Assembly: GCF_019468465.1 (NCBI RefSeq)
Contig: NZ_CP080519.1
Coordinates: 4,293,001-4,357,000, forward strand
Reading direction: 5' to 3'
Source: Amycolatopsis sp. DSM 110486
Lineage (GTDB): Bacteria > Actinomycetota > Actinomycetes > Mycobacteriales > Pseudonocardiaceae
Length of the DNA stretch: 64,000 nucleotides
The notes under the pieces are model-generated. The model was given only the letters and a program-made list of their open reading frames with translations, was not told the DNA's origin and made no database searches. Shown one piece after another: positions 1-9,322 of this stretch (positions within the stretch are counted from its first letter, which is position 1; each line of letters starts with the position of its first letter). The translations under genes and the position numbers were made by a program.

Positions 1-1
1 C

Positions 2-809
<808 letters not shown>

Positions 810-817
<8 letters not shown>

Positions 818-1460
818 TTTTCGCGGCCAGCTCGGGCAGGCTCGTCGCCGTGTAGGTGGCGGGCCGGCCTGGGAGTGGCCGCTGGTTGTCCCTCGCGATG
901 AGGGCGGTCTCCATCCCGACCGCCGCCGCCCCCGCCAGGTCCCACCCGTGCGCGGCGATCATCACGGCTTTCGTTGTGCCGCAAGCGCTCAGCACCTGGC
1001 GGTACGGCTCGGGCGCGGGCTTGAGCCGGCTGACCTGCTGCGCCGAGAAGATCCGGTCGAACCTCGTCGCGAGCCCCGCGTTCTGCAACTGCGCCTCCGC
1101 GGTGGCGAGCGGCGAGTTCGTCAACGCGACGACTTGGTGGCCGGCTTGCTTGAGCGTTCGGAGGGCTTCGTCGACATCGGCGTGGGCGGGCAGCGACCGC
1201 AGCCCGTCGCCGATCCTGGCCAGGTTGTTGTCCGTGAGCTCGCGGCCGTACCGGCCTGCGGTATCCATGGCGGCCAGCCCGGCGATCTCGGCGAAGTCCC
1301 GGTAGCCCCCGGTCGCCGTCACGGTCAACGCCGTGTGCACCACCAGCGCGAACCACTCCTGCCGCGCGGTGGGGCTCCCGGTGAGCTCGCGGAACAGCGG
1401 ATCGAGCGCCCGGAGGTCGAGCAGCGTCTCGTTCACGTCGAACACGCAGAGCATGCGCAC
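810..1460 (-). CDS. HAD superfamily hydrolase, haloacid dehalogenase type II-like
   Basis: 216 residues, the usual size for type II haloacid dehalogenases. Motif I is FDVNETLLD (nucleophile Asp near residue 8), motif II is LTNS, the Lys motif is SRLKPAPEPY, and the C-terminal motif is AAHGWDLAGA, which corresponds to the AAHxWDxxGA signature of the family. Members either remove halogen from 2-haloacids or act as small-molecule phosphatases, and the real substrate here is unknown. It starts 5 nt after the TetR gene stop, so the two probably form one transcript controlled by that repressor. A second ATG (third codon) is an equally possible start. Confidence 0.82.
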
Positions 1461-1465
1461 TCACC

Positions 1466-2068
1466 TCACTGCGTCCGGTAGGCCTCGATCACGATCCGCG
1501 CCGCCCTCGTCGACTTGGCCACCACCTGGTCCGCCGAGTAGCCCATGCGGGGCGACACCCCGTCCAGGTACAGCGAGCCGTAGCCGTGGGACTGGGCGTT
1601 GAGTTGTTCGAGTAGTTCGAGGGCCGTGGCGTGGCCGTCGGTGACGGCGAGGCTGAGGGTGAGGAACGTGCTGAACATGGCGCGGCGCTGGTCGTGCATC
1701 TCGGTGTACTCGGGGTTGGCCAGGCCGTCGGCGAAGAGGACCGGGAAGCCGAGGCGCGTGTCGATGAAGAAGCGTGTGTAGGTGCCCTGCGCGGAGGCCA
1801 GGCGGGTGACCGGGTCGGGCTCCTCGGCGATGACCTTGTCGACCAGGTCCCGCAGCCGGCAGGCGGCCGCGGCGGCGACGGCGGCCATCAGGCTGGACCG
1901 GTCGGGGAAGTGGCGGTACGGCGCGGCGGCGGAGACGTTCGCGCGCTTCGCGACCTGGGCGACGGAGAACCCCTCCACGCCCTGCTCGGCGATCAGGTCG
2001 AGCGAGACGCGCACGAGTTCGGCGCGCAGGTCGCCGTGGTGGTACTTGCCGCCCATGTCGTGGATCAC
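1466..2068 (-). CDS. TetR family transcriptional regulator
   Basis: 200 residues. The N-terminal HTH is clear ([20 protein letters not shown], about residues 37-56), followed by an all-helical ligand domain of the WHG-containing type ([12 protein letters not shown] region). It is transcribed divergently from the zinc alcohol dehydrogenase and co-directionally with the HAD gene. The 105-bp divergent spacer contains two palindromic sites (2091-2106 and 2117-2132) that are the obvious operators, so it probably represses itself, the HAD gene and the dehydrogenase. The inducer is unknown. Translation may begin at the internal ATG at 2056 ([10 protein letters not shown]), which matches the usual N-terminus better. 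Confidence 0.88.
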   Translation of the reverse strand: MIHDMGGKYHHGDLRAELVRVSLDLIAEQGVEGFSVAQVAKRANVSAAAPYRHFPDRSSLMAAVAAAAACRLRDLVDKVIAEEPDPVTRLASAQGTYTRFFIDTRLGFPVLFADGLANPEYTEMHDQRRAMFSTFLTLSLAVTDGHATALELLEQLNAQSHGYGSLYLDGVSPRMGYSADQVVAKSTRAARIVIEAYRTQ

Positions 2069-2088
2069 ACCCGATCTCGGTCGCGCGG

Positions 2089-2134
2089 ATGTAAGACCCC
2101 TCTTACTATAGAAGATGTAAGGGGGGTCTTACAT
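2089..2134. promoter_or_regulatory. Double TetR-type operator in divergent promoter
   Basis: Two 18-nt arms, 2089-2106 and 2117-2134, are inverted copies of each other with one mismatch. Each arm is itself a palindrome, GTAAGA-N4-TCTTAC and GTAAGG-N4-TCTTAC. Their centres are 26 bp apart. The AT-rich centre carries -10-like hexamers on both strands (TATAGA on plus, TATAGT on minus). A repressor filling both sites would shut both promoters. Confidence 0.8.
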
Positions 2135-2173
2135 TGTCCGGGCGGCCGAGCCCGGAATCGTCTGGAGGATTTC

Positions 2174-3223
2174 ATGACCACCACCACGCCCGCCATCGCC
2201 GCACCGGCCGCGGGGCGGCCGCTCGCGCCGACGACGATCGTGCGCCGCGACCTGCGTCCGGACGACGTGCTGATCGACGTCGCGTTCGCCGGCATCTGCC
2301 ACAGCGACATCCACCAGGCCAAGGAGGACTGGGGCACCGCGATCTTCCCGATGGTGCCCGGCCACGAGATCGCCGGCGTCGTCGCCGCGGTGGGCTCGGG
2401 TGTCACGAAGTACCAGGTCGGCGACCGCGTCGGCGTCGGCTGCATGGTCGACTCGTGCGGCGAGTGCGAATACTGCCTGGCCGGCGTCGAGCAGTCCTGC
2501 CTGAAGGGCAACGTGCCGACGTACAACGGCGTGGGCTACGACGGCGAGAACACCTACGGCGGGTACAGCCGCCAGGTCGTCGTGAAGGACCACTTCGTCT
2601 GCCGGGTGCCGGAAGACCTGGGCCTCGACATCGCCGCGCCGCTGCTGTGCGCGGGCATCACCACGTACTCGCCGCTCCGCCAGTGGAACGTCGGGCCGGG
2701 CAAGAAGGTCGCCGTCGTCGGCCTCGGCGGGCTCGGCCACCTGGGCGTGAAGCTCGCCGTGGCCATGGGTGCCGAGGTGACCGTGCTCAGCCAGAGCCTG
2801 AAGAAGCAGGAAGACGGCCTCAAGCTCGGCGCGAAGGACTACTACGCCACCGGCGACGAGGCCACGTTCGACGTCCTGCGCGGGCGCTTCGACGTCATCC
2901 TCAACACCGTTTCGGCCAAGCTGCCGATCGACGCCTACCTCAGCCTTCTGCGCGTGGGCGGCGCGATGGTGAACGTCGGCGCGCCGGGCGAACCCCTGTC
3001 GTATAACGCTTTCTCGCTGCTTGGCGGCAACAAGATCCTCGCCGGCTCCGGCATCGGCGGCATGCGCGAGACGCAGGAGATGCTCGACTTCTGCGCCGAG
3101 CACGGCATCGGCGCCGAGATCGAGACGATCACCGCCGACCAGGTCAACACCGCCTACGAGCGCGTGGAGAACAGCGACGTGCGCTACCGCTTCGTGATCG
3201 ACGCGTCGACGATCGGCGCCTGA
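2174..3223 (+). CDS. Zinc-dependent alcohol dehydrogenase, cinnamyl-alcohol dehydrogenase (AdhC/YahK) type
   Basis: 349 residues from the ATG at 2174, chosen because GGAGG at 2164-2168 precedes it; the open frame extends further upstream but without coding support. Catalytic zinc ligands are seen in GICHSD and PGHE, and structural zinc cysteines in [15 protein letters not shown]. The Rossmann motif is [13 protein letters not shown]. These enzymes reduce aromatic or aliphatic aldehydes with NADPH. The gene is divergent from a TetR gene and sits just downstream of the double operator, so inducible aldehyde reduction or detoxification is a reasonable inference. Residue spacing looks complete. 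Confidence 0.9.
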   Translation: MTTTTPAIAAPAAGRPLAPTTIVRRDLRPDDVLIDVAFAGICHSDIHQAKEDWGTAIFPMVPGHEIAGVVAAVGSGVTKYQVGDRVGVGCMVDSCGECEYCLAGVEQSCLKGNVPTYNGVGYDGENTYGGYSRQVVVKDHFVCRVPEDLGLDIAAPLLCAGITTYSPLRQWNVGPGKKVAVVGLGGLGHLGVKLAVAMGAEVTVLSQSLKKQEDGLKLGAKDYYATGDEATFDVLRGRFDVILNTVSAKLPIDAYLSLLRVGGAMVNVGAPGEPLSYNAFSLLGGNKILAGSGIGGMRETQEMLDFCAEHGIGAEIETITADQVNTAYERVENSDVRYRFVIDASTIGA

Positions 3224-3244
3224 TCGCCGCCGCGCGGCCTGCGC

Positions 3245-4117
3245 TCAGAACACCATCGTTCGGTTGCCGTGCACCAGCACGCGGCCCTCGAGGTGCCAGC
3301 GCAGGCCGCGCGCCAGCGTCACCTTCTCGATGTCGCGGCCCTTGCGCACGAGGTCGTCGACGGAGTCGCCGTGGTCCACGCGGATCACGTCCTGCTCGAT
3401 GATCGGGCCGGCGTCGAGGTCGGCCGTCACGTAGTGGCAGGTCGCGCCGATCAGCTTCACCCCGCGGATGTGCGCCTGGTGGTACGGCCGCGCCCCGATG
3501 AACGACGGCAGGAAGCTGTGGTGGATGTTGATCGCCCGCCCGGCCCACTCGTCGCACAGCTCGGCCGGCAGCACCTGCATGAAACGCGCCAGCACCACGG
3601 CGTGGGGGTCGTACTCGTCGACGAGCTTGCGCACCTGGGCGAACGCCTCGGCCTTCCCGTCGGCCGGGAAAGGCACGTGGTAGAACGGAATCCCGTGCGC
3701 CCGCGTGATGTCCGCGAGCGACGCGTGGTTGCCGATCACCGCCGCGATGTCCACGTCGAGCTCCCCGGACGCGACGCGGCCCAGCAGGTCGTACAGGCAG
3801 TGCCCGGCCTTCGAGACGAGCACGACGGCGCGCGGGCGCTCACCCGTGTCGCGCACCTGCCAGCTCGACTCGGCCGACAGCTCCTCTGCGACGGCCGTGA
3901 ACCGCTCCCGCAACCCGTCGGCGTCGAACGGCAGCGACCCCGCCAGCACCACTTGGCGCGTGAAGAACCAGCCCGAGTCCGGGTCGGTGTGGTACGCCGC
4001 CTCCACGATCATCCCGCCGTGGTCGGCGAGGAAGCCCGAGATGCGGGCGATGATGCCGGTGCGGTCGGGGCAGCCGAAGGTGAGCACGTAACGCTGGGGA
4101 TCAGGCACGCCCACCAT
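3245..4117 (-). CDS. purU: Formyltetrahydrofolate deformylase
   Basis: 290 residues, normal for PurU. An N-terminal ACT domain (RYVLTFGCPDRTGIIARISG, residues 8-27) is followed by a formyl-transferase-like hydrolase domain with the NIHHSFLPSF and ATCHYVTADLDAGPII motifs that hold the catalytic Asn/His/Asp. It hydrolyses 10-formyl-THF to THF and formate, balancing one-carbon pools and supplying formate to purine synthesis. The ATG start gives an N-terminus typical of the family. The gene ends 21 nt from the convergent dehydrogenase, and the mycothiol-dependent-type enzyme lies 15 nt upstream on the same strand. Confidence 0.95.
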   Translation of the reverse strand: MVGVPDPQRYVLTFGCPDRTGIIARISGFLADHGGMIVEAAYHTDPDSGWFFTRQVVLAGSLPFDADGLRERFTAVAEELSAESSWQVRDTGERPRAVVLVSKAGHCLYDLLGRVASGELDVDIAAVIGNHASLADITRAHGIPFYHVPFPADGKAEAFAQVRKLVDEYDPHAVVLARFMQVLPAELCDEWAGRAINIHHSFLPSFIGARPYHQAHIRGVKLIGATCHYVTADLDAGPIIEQDVIRVDHGDSVDDLVRKGRDIEKVTLARGLRWHLEGRVLVHGNRTMVF

Positions 4118-4132
4118 TCTCGCCGGTGCTGG

Positions 4133-4813
4133 TCAGGGCGCCGCGAGGGGCTCCAGGAGTGCGACGCGGCCCACCATCCGCGCGGCGTGGGGGCGGCCCC
4201 AGAGGGCGCGGTAAACGTCGTCGGGTGAGCCGGTGACGGTGAGGTCCGCGGTGCCGCTCGACTCGACCGCCGGAGTCTCACCGGGACGCAGAACGACCGT
4301 CCACGCACGGTCTCCGGCTTCGATCCGCACGACGCCGTCCTGATGAGCGGCCCGGCGGGGAACGAAGAACGTCAGGAACTCATCGATCCCGTCCACCGCG
4401 AACACGTCCGCGTACCGCGTGGCCGGCGGCTCGGGCAGGGCGCTCTCCGCGTCCAGCCGGTGGATCGCCGTCTCGTGCGCCAGGCGCCGGGCCCAGCGGC
4501 CGACCGTCAGCAGTCCGCCGCCGGGGAACGGCGATCGCACTGGGGTATCGGCAGGCAGCCGGAGGGCTTCGCGGACGGCGAGGCGCTGGCCGTCCCACCG
4601 GCCGAGCGCGTCGGCCCAGTCGGTGGGTGGCGCGGGCTCAGTGGGTCGGTCCGTGATCGCCGCGACCGTGGACGAGAGCACTGTCGTCAGGTGCGTCACC
4701 AGGTCGTGCATCGTCCACTTCGGACAGTTGCGCAGGTGCGCCGACGGGCCCGCTGTCAGGGCCGCCGCCTTCAGCCGGTCGGCGTGGATGTCGATCGCCT
4801 CGGTCAGGTGCAT
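4133..4813 (-). CDS. Maleylpyruvate isomerase family (DinB-like, mycothiol-dependent) protein
   Basis: 226 residues. The N-terminal four-helix DinB/MDMPI domain is shown by CPKWTMHDLVTHL (compare the CPGWTVRDLxAHL family motif) and WARRLAHETAIHRLDA, which carries the metal-binding histidines. A C-terminal SCP2-like module (VRIEAGDRAWTV ... DLTVTGSPDDVYRALWGR) follows. Characterised relatives use mycothiol, made in this organism through the mshA gene in this window, for isomerisation or conjugation of small molecules; the substrate here is unknown. Its first 176 nt lie inside the 3' part of the DedA reading frame. Confidence 0.85.
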   Translation of the reverse strand: MHLTEAIDIHADRLKAAALTAGPSAHLRNCPKWTMHDLVTHLTTVLSSTVAAITDRPTEPAPPTDWADALGRWDGQRLAVREALRLPADTPVRSPFPGGGLLTVGRWARRLAHETAIHRLDAESALPEPPATRYADVFAVDGIDEFLTFFVPRRAAHQDGVVRIEAGDRAWTVVLRPGETPAVESSGTADLTVTGSPDDVYRALWGRPHAARMVGRVALLEPLAAP

Positions 4814-5426
4814 CGCTCGACCGTAGTCGCCGCAAGCGCAGGCGCCGCCCGAACTCGATGAGGGTGACCAGGCCGAGCCCGAGGATGAACGACAGGAGCA
4901 GGCCCTTCACCGGCTCGTCGGCGAACGTCGAGCCGCCGGCCAGGCCGATCAGCACGCTGTAGACCGCCCACACGGCGGCGCCGGCCGCGTCGAGCGGCAT
5001 GAAGCGGCGCAGCGGGTAGCCGAGGCTGCCCGTGGCCAGCGCGCTCGCCACGCGGCCGCCCGGCAGGTAGCGCGCGGCGATGATCAGCAACGGCGCCTGC
5101 CGCCGCACCTGCTCGCGCGCCCATTCGTAGCGCTCCCGCCCCGCCGGCCCGCGCTGCAGCCGCGCGAGCGCCCGCGGCCCGGCCGCCCGGCCCACGGTGT
5201 AGCCCAGGCAGTCGCCGGCCCATGCCCCGGCCGCCGCGACGAGCGCGAGCAACGCCAGCTGCTCCGGGTCGGGCCCGAGCAGCACCGCGACCGTCACCAC
5301 GGTCGTCTCGCTGGGCATGAACGGCAGCAGCGCGTCCAACCCCGCGACGGCGAACACGAGCACCCAGAGCCACGGCGAACCCAGCGCGCCGCTCAGCAGG
5401 TCGGTGGCGTGTTGAAGCAGTTCCAC
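4638..5426 (-). CDS. DedA/SNARE-associated family membrane protein
   Basis: About 262 residues from a GTG at 5426 (VELLQHATDLLSG); an in-frame ATG at 5456 is the longer alternative. The DedA core is plain: FMPSETTVV near the first membrane segment, an AARYLPGGRVASALATG motif, and hydrophobic helices to GLLLSFILGLGLVTLIEFG. DedA proteins act in membrane homeostasis and lipid or undecaprenyl-phosphate movement. The last ~65 residues are Arg/Asp/Gly-rich, lack family similarity, and read across the first 176 nt of the next gene in another frame. Either this is a long overlap or a stop codon has been lost. Confidence 0.85.
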   Translation of the reverse strand: MELLQHATDLLSGALGSPWLWVLVFAVAGLDALLPFMPSETTVVTVAVLLGPDPEQLALLALVAAAGAWAGDCLGYTVGRAAGPRALARLQRGPAGRERYEWAREQVRRQAPLLIIAARYLPGGRVASALATGSLGYPLRRFMPLDAAGAAVWAVYSVLIGLAGGSTFADEPVKGLLLSFILGLGLVTLIEFGRRLRLRRLRSSDAPDRGDRHPRRPAEGGGPDSGPVGAPAQLSEVDDARPGDAPDDSALVHGRGDHGPTH

Positions 5427-5561
5427 CTGCCTATCGTGATCACCACAGGTCGCCACCGGGTGACACCGCGGGGGTGGGTCGGTGAACAGGTGGGATTCGT
5501 ACCCGGACGACGCATTCGTACCCGCACTGATCAGCCCAGTCGGGCACTGTCCGTAGTCAAT

Positions 5562-6362
5562 TCAGAGCGGGTTCACACTTTCCCACGGCACCGTCAGCTC
5601 CCCGAGCCGCCAGCGCTCCAGCCGGCCGAGCAACGGCCAGCCCCGGGCTTGCAGCATTCCCACCGCCGACACCCACCGCGCCCGCACCCCGAACGACCGG
5701 TGCGGCGCCGCGGCGGCCCAGCAGTCGTCCAAAGCGGACAGGAACGCGTGCACCGGCTCGCCGGGAACGTTGCGGTGGATGAGAACCTTGGGCAGTCGTT
5801 CGGCCACAATGGACGGACGCTCCAGGTTCGCGAGCCGCATCGACACCGTCAGCGAAACCGGGCCGGCCCCGCCCACGACGACCCACGAGGCCAGCCGCCC
5901 GATCTCGTCGCAGGTGCCCTCAACGATCAGCCCGTCGTCGGGCATCGCGTCGAGCATCACCTTCCACGCGCCGGCGACTTCGTGCTCTGCGTACTGGCGC
6001 AGCACGTTGAACGCCCGCACCACCACCGGCCGCGCGCCTGCCAGCTCGAAGCCGCCGCGGCGGAAGTCCAGCCACGGAGGGTCAGCGGCGCGGCGCGCGA
6101 ACGCCACTCGCTCCGGATCGATCTCCAGCCCGAGCACACGGACGTCGGTGCGGACCCGGCGTAGCCAGCGAAGGAGCTCGACGGTCGTGACGGGTGACGC
6201 GCCGTAGCCGAGGTCGACCACGAGCGGGTCGGGCATTCGCCGCAACAGCCGCGTCACCGCGGGGTCGTTCGCGAGCCAGCGATCGACTCTGCGTAACCGA
6301 TTGGGATTGGTGGTGCCCCTCGTCGGGGCGCCCACCGGGCTCAGGCGTGCTCGGCCAGCCAC
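5562..6362 (-). CDS. Class I SAM-dependent methyltransferase-like protein
   Basis: 266 residues. The SAM-binding motif I is VVDLGYGASPVTTVELL (about residues 48-64) followed by an acidic end of strand 2 in VLGLEIDPERV. The N-terminal RGTTNPNRLRRVDRWL stretch is strongly basic. The substrate is unknown. The GTG at 6362 overlaps the upstream DUF2505 gene by 22 nt; a second GTG at 6335 would remove the overlap. The two genes are on the same strand and probably share a transcript. The region between this gene and the DedA start contains an 11-bp direct repeat (ATTCGTACCCG, 19 bp apart, near 5493 and 5512). Confidence 0.75.
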   Translation of the reverse strand: MAGRARLSPVGAPTRGTTNPNRLRRVDRWLANDPAVTRLLRRMPDPLVVDLGYGASPVTTVELLRWLRRVRTDVRVLGLEIDPERVAFARRAADPPWLDFRRGGFELAGARPVVVRAFNVLRQYAEHEVAGAWKVMLDAMPDDGLIVEGTCDEIGRLASWVVVGGAGPVSLTVSMRLANLERPSIVAERLPKVLIHRNVPGEPVHAFLSALDDCWAAAAPHRSFGVRARWVSAVGMLQARGWPLLGRLERWRLGELTVPWESVNPL

Positions 6363-6853
6363 GACGTGGTGAAGTCGGCTTCGTGGGCCAAGAGGTTCGT
6401 CACCTGCTGGGCCACGAACTCCTCGATCTTTCCGCCGAACAGCGGGATCCGCACCGTCACCTCGCCGGACGTCCGGAACTCCACGCGCTCACCACGCGGC
6501 GTCAGGAAGGTCTGCGCACCGATCTCGCCCGGCACGCCGCTCACGCTGACGTCGACCTTGCCCGTGTACGCGTCGCCGGAGCGCTGCCACACCTGCTTGC
6601 GGTGCACGATGATGTCGCCCCGGTGCAGGGCCTGCACGGCCTGGGGCAGGCGCTGCGCGGCGATGCCGTGCTGCAGTTCGTAGCGCACGACGTCGCCGGA
6701 GGTGTCTTTGGTGACAGAGTGCGAGAGCAGCGCCGCGTTGTCGCCGCCCAGCTCCTTCAGGCGCGCCCGCAGCGCGTCCTCACCGGACACGGCGGCCAGC
6801 ACGGCCCCGAGTCCGGCGGAGAACTCGGCACGGTGCTCGATCCGGGATCCCAT
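6341..6853 (-). CDS. DUF2505 domain-containing protein
   Basis: 170 residues from the ATG at 6853 (MGSRIEHRAEFSAG). A much longer open frame exists upstream but overlaps murB antisense and is not coding. DUF2505 proteins have a START/polyketide-cyclase-like fold, and the order strand-helix-strand to a C-terminal amphipathic helix (GKIEEFVAQQVTNLLAHEADF) fits. Function is unknown. Position next to, and divergent from, murB is the same as that of Rv0481c in M. tuberculosis (from memory). Only 25 nt separate the two start codons, so the promoters must overlap. Confidence 0.82.
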   Translation of the reverse strand: MGSRIEHRAEFSAGLGAVLAAVSGEDALRARLKELGGDNAALLSHSVTKDTSGDVVRYELQHGIAAQRLPQAVQALHRGDIIVHRKQVWQRSGDAYTGKVDVSVSGVPGEIGAQTFLTPRGERVEFRTSGEVTVRIPLFGGKIEEFVAQQVTNLLAHEADFTTSWLAEHA

Positions 6854-6864
6854 GGGCCGGACAG

Positions 6865-6870
6865 TACCGT
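6865..6870 (+). promoter_or_regulatory. -10 box of murB, leaderless candidate
   Basis: TACCGT ends 8 nt before the GTG start of murB, and no Shine-Dalgarno sequence lies between. Transcription would start at or next to the start codon. Confidence 0.45.
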
Positions 6871-6878
6871 TAGGCAGC

Positions 6879-7958
6879 GTGAACCCCGTCGAAACGCCCG
6901 CGCCGCCGCGCCTCGCCGAGTACACGACGCTGCGCCTCGGAGGACCCGCGCGCCGGTTCGTGCGGGCCACGACCAGCGACGATCTCGTCGCCGCCGTGCG
7001 CGAGGCCGACGCCGCCGGCGAACGCGTGCTGCTCCTCGGCGGCGGTTCGAACCTCGTGGTGGCCGACGGCGGTTTCCCCGGCACGCTCATCCAGGTCGCG
7101 AACACCGGCTGGATTTGGGCCGGCGACACCGACGACTCCGACGACGTCGTCGAGGCGGCCGCGGGGCAGGAGTGGGACTCGTTCGTCGCCGGGCTCGTCG
7201 AGGCGGGCATCGGCGGACTCGAGTGCCTGTCCGGGATCCCGGGTTCCGTCGGCGCGACACCGATCCAGAACGTCGGCGCGTACGGCTGCGAGGTCGCCGA
7301 GTCCATCGTCTCGATCGAGCTCTACGACCGCGCCGCGCGCGAGGTGCGCACGGTCAAGGCCGACGAGCTCGGCTTCGCCTACCGCACCAGTGTGCTCAAG
7401 GGCACCGACAGCGGCGTGGTGCTCAGCGTCCGCTTCCGCGTCGACCCGGCCGGTGAGTCCGCGCCCATCCGCTACGCCGAGCTCGCCCGCACGCTCGGTG
7501 TCGAGATCGGCGCGAAAGTCCCCACCGCCGCCGCGCGCTCCGCGGTTCTGGGCCTGCGCCGCGGCAAGGGCATGGTCCTCGACGCGGCCGACCACGACAC
7601 GTGGAGCGCCGGCTCGTTCTTCACGAACCCGATCATCCCTTCGCCCGACGTCGAGGCCGTGCTCGCGCGGATCACCGCCGTCGTCGGCCCGGACGTCGCC
7701 GTGCCCCAGTACCCGGCCGACGGTGGCGTGAAGCTTTCCGCTGCGTGGTTGATCGAGCGCGCCGGCTTCGCCAAGGGCCACCCCGGCCCCGGCGGCCGCG
7801 CCTCGCTGTCGACGAAACACACGCTCGCCCTGACCAACCGCGGCACCGCCACGACCACCGACCTGCTCACCCTGGCCCGCGAAGTCCGCGACGGTGTGCG
7901 TGACCGCTTCGGCGTGACGCTGCACCCGGAACCGCTGCTGATCGCCTGCTCGTTCTGA
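6879..7958 (+). CDS. murB: UDP-N-acetylmuramate dehydrogenase
   Basis: 359 residues from the GTG at 6879. The FAD-binding domain begins with TTLRLGGPARRFVRA and contains LLGGGSNLVVAD. The substrate domain carries GIPGSVGATPIQNVGAYG, and the catalytic serine lies in SAGSFFTNPII. The enzyme reduces UDP-GlcNAc-enolpyruvate to UDP-MurNAc with NADPH in the cytoplasm, the second committed step of peptidoglycan synthesis. Length and motifs match type I MurB. It is followed 188 nt later by an L,D-transpeptidase, the same neighbour as in mycobacteria. Confidence 0.95.
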   Translation: MNPVETPAPPRLAEYTTLRLGGPARRFVRATTSDDLVAAVREADAAGERVLLLGGGSNLVVADGGFPGTLIQVANTGWIWAGDTDDSDDVVEAAAGQEWDSFVAGLVEAGIGGLECLSGIPGSVGATPIQNVGAYGCEVAESIVSIELYDRAAREVRTVKADELGFAYRTSVLKGTDSGVVLSVRFRVDPAGESAPIRYAELARTLGVEIGAKVPTAAARSAVLGLRRGKGMVLDAADHDTWSAGSFFTNPIIPSPDVEAVLARITAVVGPDVAVPQYPADGGVKLSAAWLIERAGFAKGHPGPGGRASLSTKHTLALTNRGTATTTDLLTLAREVRDGVRDRFGVTLHPEPLLIACSF

Positions 7959-8146
7959 TCCCGTCACAACGCTGTCACCAGCGGAACCACCCGGTGGATG
8001 AAACGTCTTGTCGACATGACGCGGGCGCCACTCACTGGGTGAACCCGGCGTCGGCAGGTAACGTCGAGGCGCTCACCGGCGCTGACAGCGTGGAAGCATC
8101 CGCCGGTGCGGGGGTCGGCGTTGTCCAAAAGGGGAGGTTCACGGGG

Positions 8147-9319
8147 ATGGAACGGCGCACGGTGTTCAAGGCGGTGCTCGCCGCGGGGGCGGGGGCGCTC
8201 GCGGCCGCATGTTCGACCACCACGAACGGCACAGCGCTGCCGCTCGGCGGGAGTGGGGAGGACGGCGGCAAGCCCGTGGACCCGGTGGCGAAGATCACCG
8301 CCACGCCGGCCGTGAACGCGAAGGACGCGGACGTCCGCGAGCCCGTGGTCATCAAGGTGACCGACGGCAAGCTCAGCGAGGTGAAGGTCACCAACTCCGA
8401 CGGCGATGCCGTCAAGGGCGACCTCGCGGCCGACGGCCTCACCTGGAAGAGCTCCGAATCGCTCGGCTACGGCAAGACCTACACCTACGCCGCCAAGGCC
8501 ACCGGCACCGACAACCGGCCCGTGGAGCTCAAGGGCTCCTTCGCGACGGTCAACCCGGCCAAGCAGCTGCGCGCCACGCTCAACCCGGCCGACGACGCCC
8601 ACGTGGGCGTCGCGATGCCGATCAGCGTGAAGTTCAAGGAAGCGCCGAAGGACCGCGCGGCCGTGGAGAAGGCGCTGAAGGTGAAGACGGACGTCGAAGG
8701 CTCGTGGGGCTGGCTCTCGGCCACGCAGGTCGACTGGCGGCCGAAGGAGTACTGGCCGGAGAACACGACCGTGGAGGTCGAGGCCAACCTCTACGGCGTC
8801 GACCTCGGCAACGGCGCCTACGGCAAGGCCGACGTCACGACCAAATTCAAGATCGGCCGCAACCAGGTCGTGAAGGTGAACACCCCCGACCACGAGATGA
8901 AGGTCTACCGCGGCGGTTCCGTGTACAAGAGCTACCCGTGCGCCAACGGCCTCGACTCCGATGTGAACCGCAACACGCCCAACGGCACGTTCATCGTGAT
9001 GTCGAAGGAGCCCACGGCGGTGTTCGACAACGCCCGCTACGGCTACACGAACGTCAACAAGAAGTGGGCCTGCCGCATCTCCAACCACGGCGAGTACATC
9101 CACGAAAACCAGGACAACGCTGCCAACATCGGCAAGACCAACAACTCCCACGGCTGCGTCAACCTGCTGGAAGCCGACGCGAAGGAGTACTTCGACTCCG
9201 CGCTCATCGGCGACCCGGTGGAGGTGACCGGTTCGCAGCTGTCCAGCCCCACCGGCTCCGACGTCAAGGACTGGTTCTACGACTGGTCCACCTGGAAGAC
9301 GCTGTCGGCGGCGAAGTGA
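8147..9319 (+). CDS. L,D-transpeptidase lipoprotein, LprQ/LdtMt5-like
   Basis: 390 residues from the ATG at 8147, preceded by GGGGAGG (8131-8137). The N-terminus MERRTVFKAVLAAGAGALAAAC has a twin-arginine-like RRTVFK and a lipobox-like Cys, so it may be a Tat-exported lipoprotein. Two Ig-like domains (about 45-240) precede a YkuD catalytic domain with the signature SHGCVNLLEADA; the nucleophile is Cys337. Such enzymes make 3-3 cross-links in peptidoglycan and resist most penicillins. Position after murB matches lprQ (Rv0483) from memory. No key residue is missing. Confidence 0.93.
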   Translation: MERRTVFKAVLAAGAGALAAACSTTTNGTALPLGGSGEDGGKPVDPVAKITATPAVNAKDADVREPVVIKVTDGKLSEVKVTNSDGDAVKGDLAADGLTWKSSESLGYGKTYTYAAKATGTDNRPVELKGSFATVNPAKQLRATLNPADDAHVGVAMPISVKFKEAPKDRAAVEKALKVKTDVEGSWGWLSATQVDWRPKEYWPENTTVEVEANLYGVDLGNGAYGKADVTTKFKIGRNQVVKVNTPDHEMKVYRGGSVYKSYPCANGLDSDVNRNTPNGTFIVMSKEPTAVFDNARYGYTNVNKKWACRISNHGEYIHENQDNAANIGKTNNSHGCVNLLEADAKEYFDSALIGDPVEVTGSQLSSPTGSDVKDWFYDWSTWKTLSAAK

Positions 9320-9322
9320 AGC

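Noticed and set aside
2135..3103. Long antisense frames over the alcohol dehydrogenase
   Set aside because: High-GC genes create open frames on the other strand; Arg/His/Ala-rich shadow composition.
6854..7306. Upstream extension of the DUF2505 frame
   Set aside because: Runs antisense through murB and has Ser/Arg-rich composition typical of a shadow frame.
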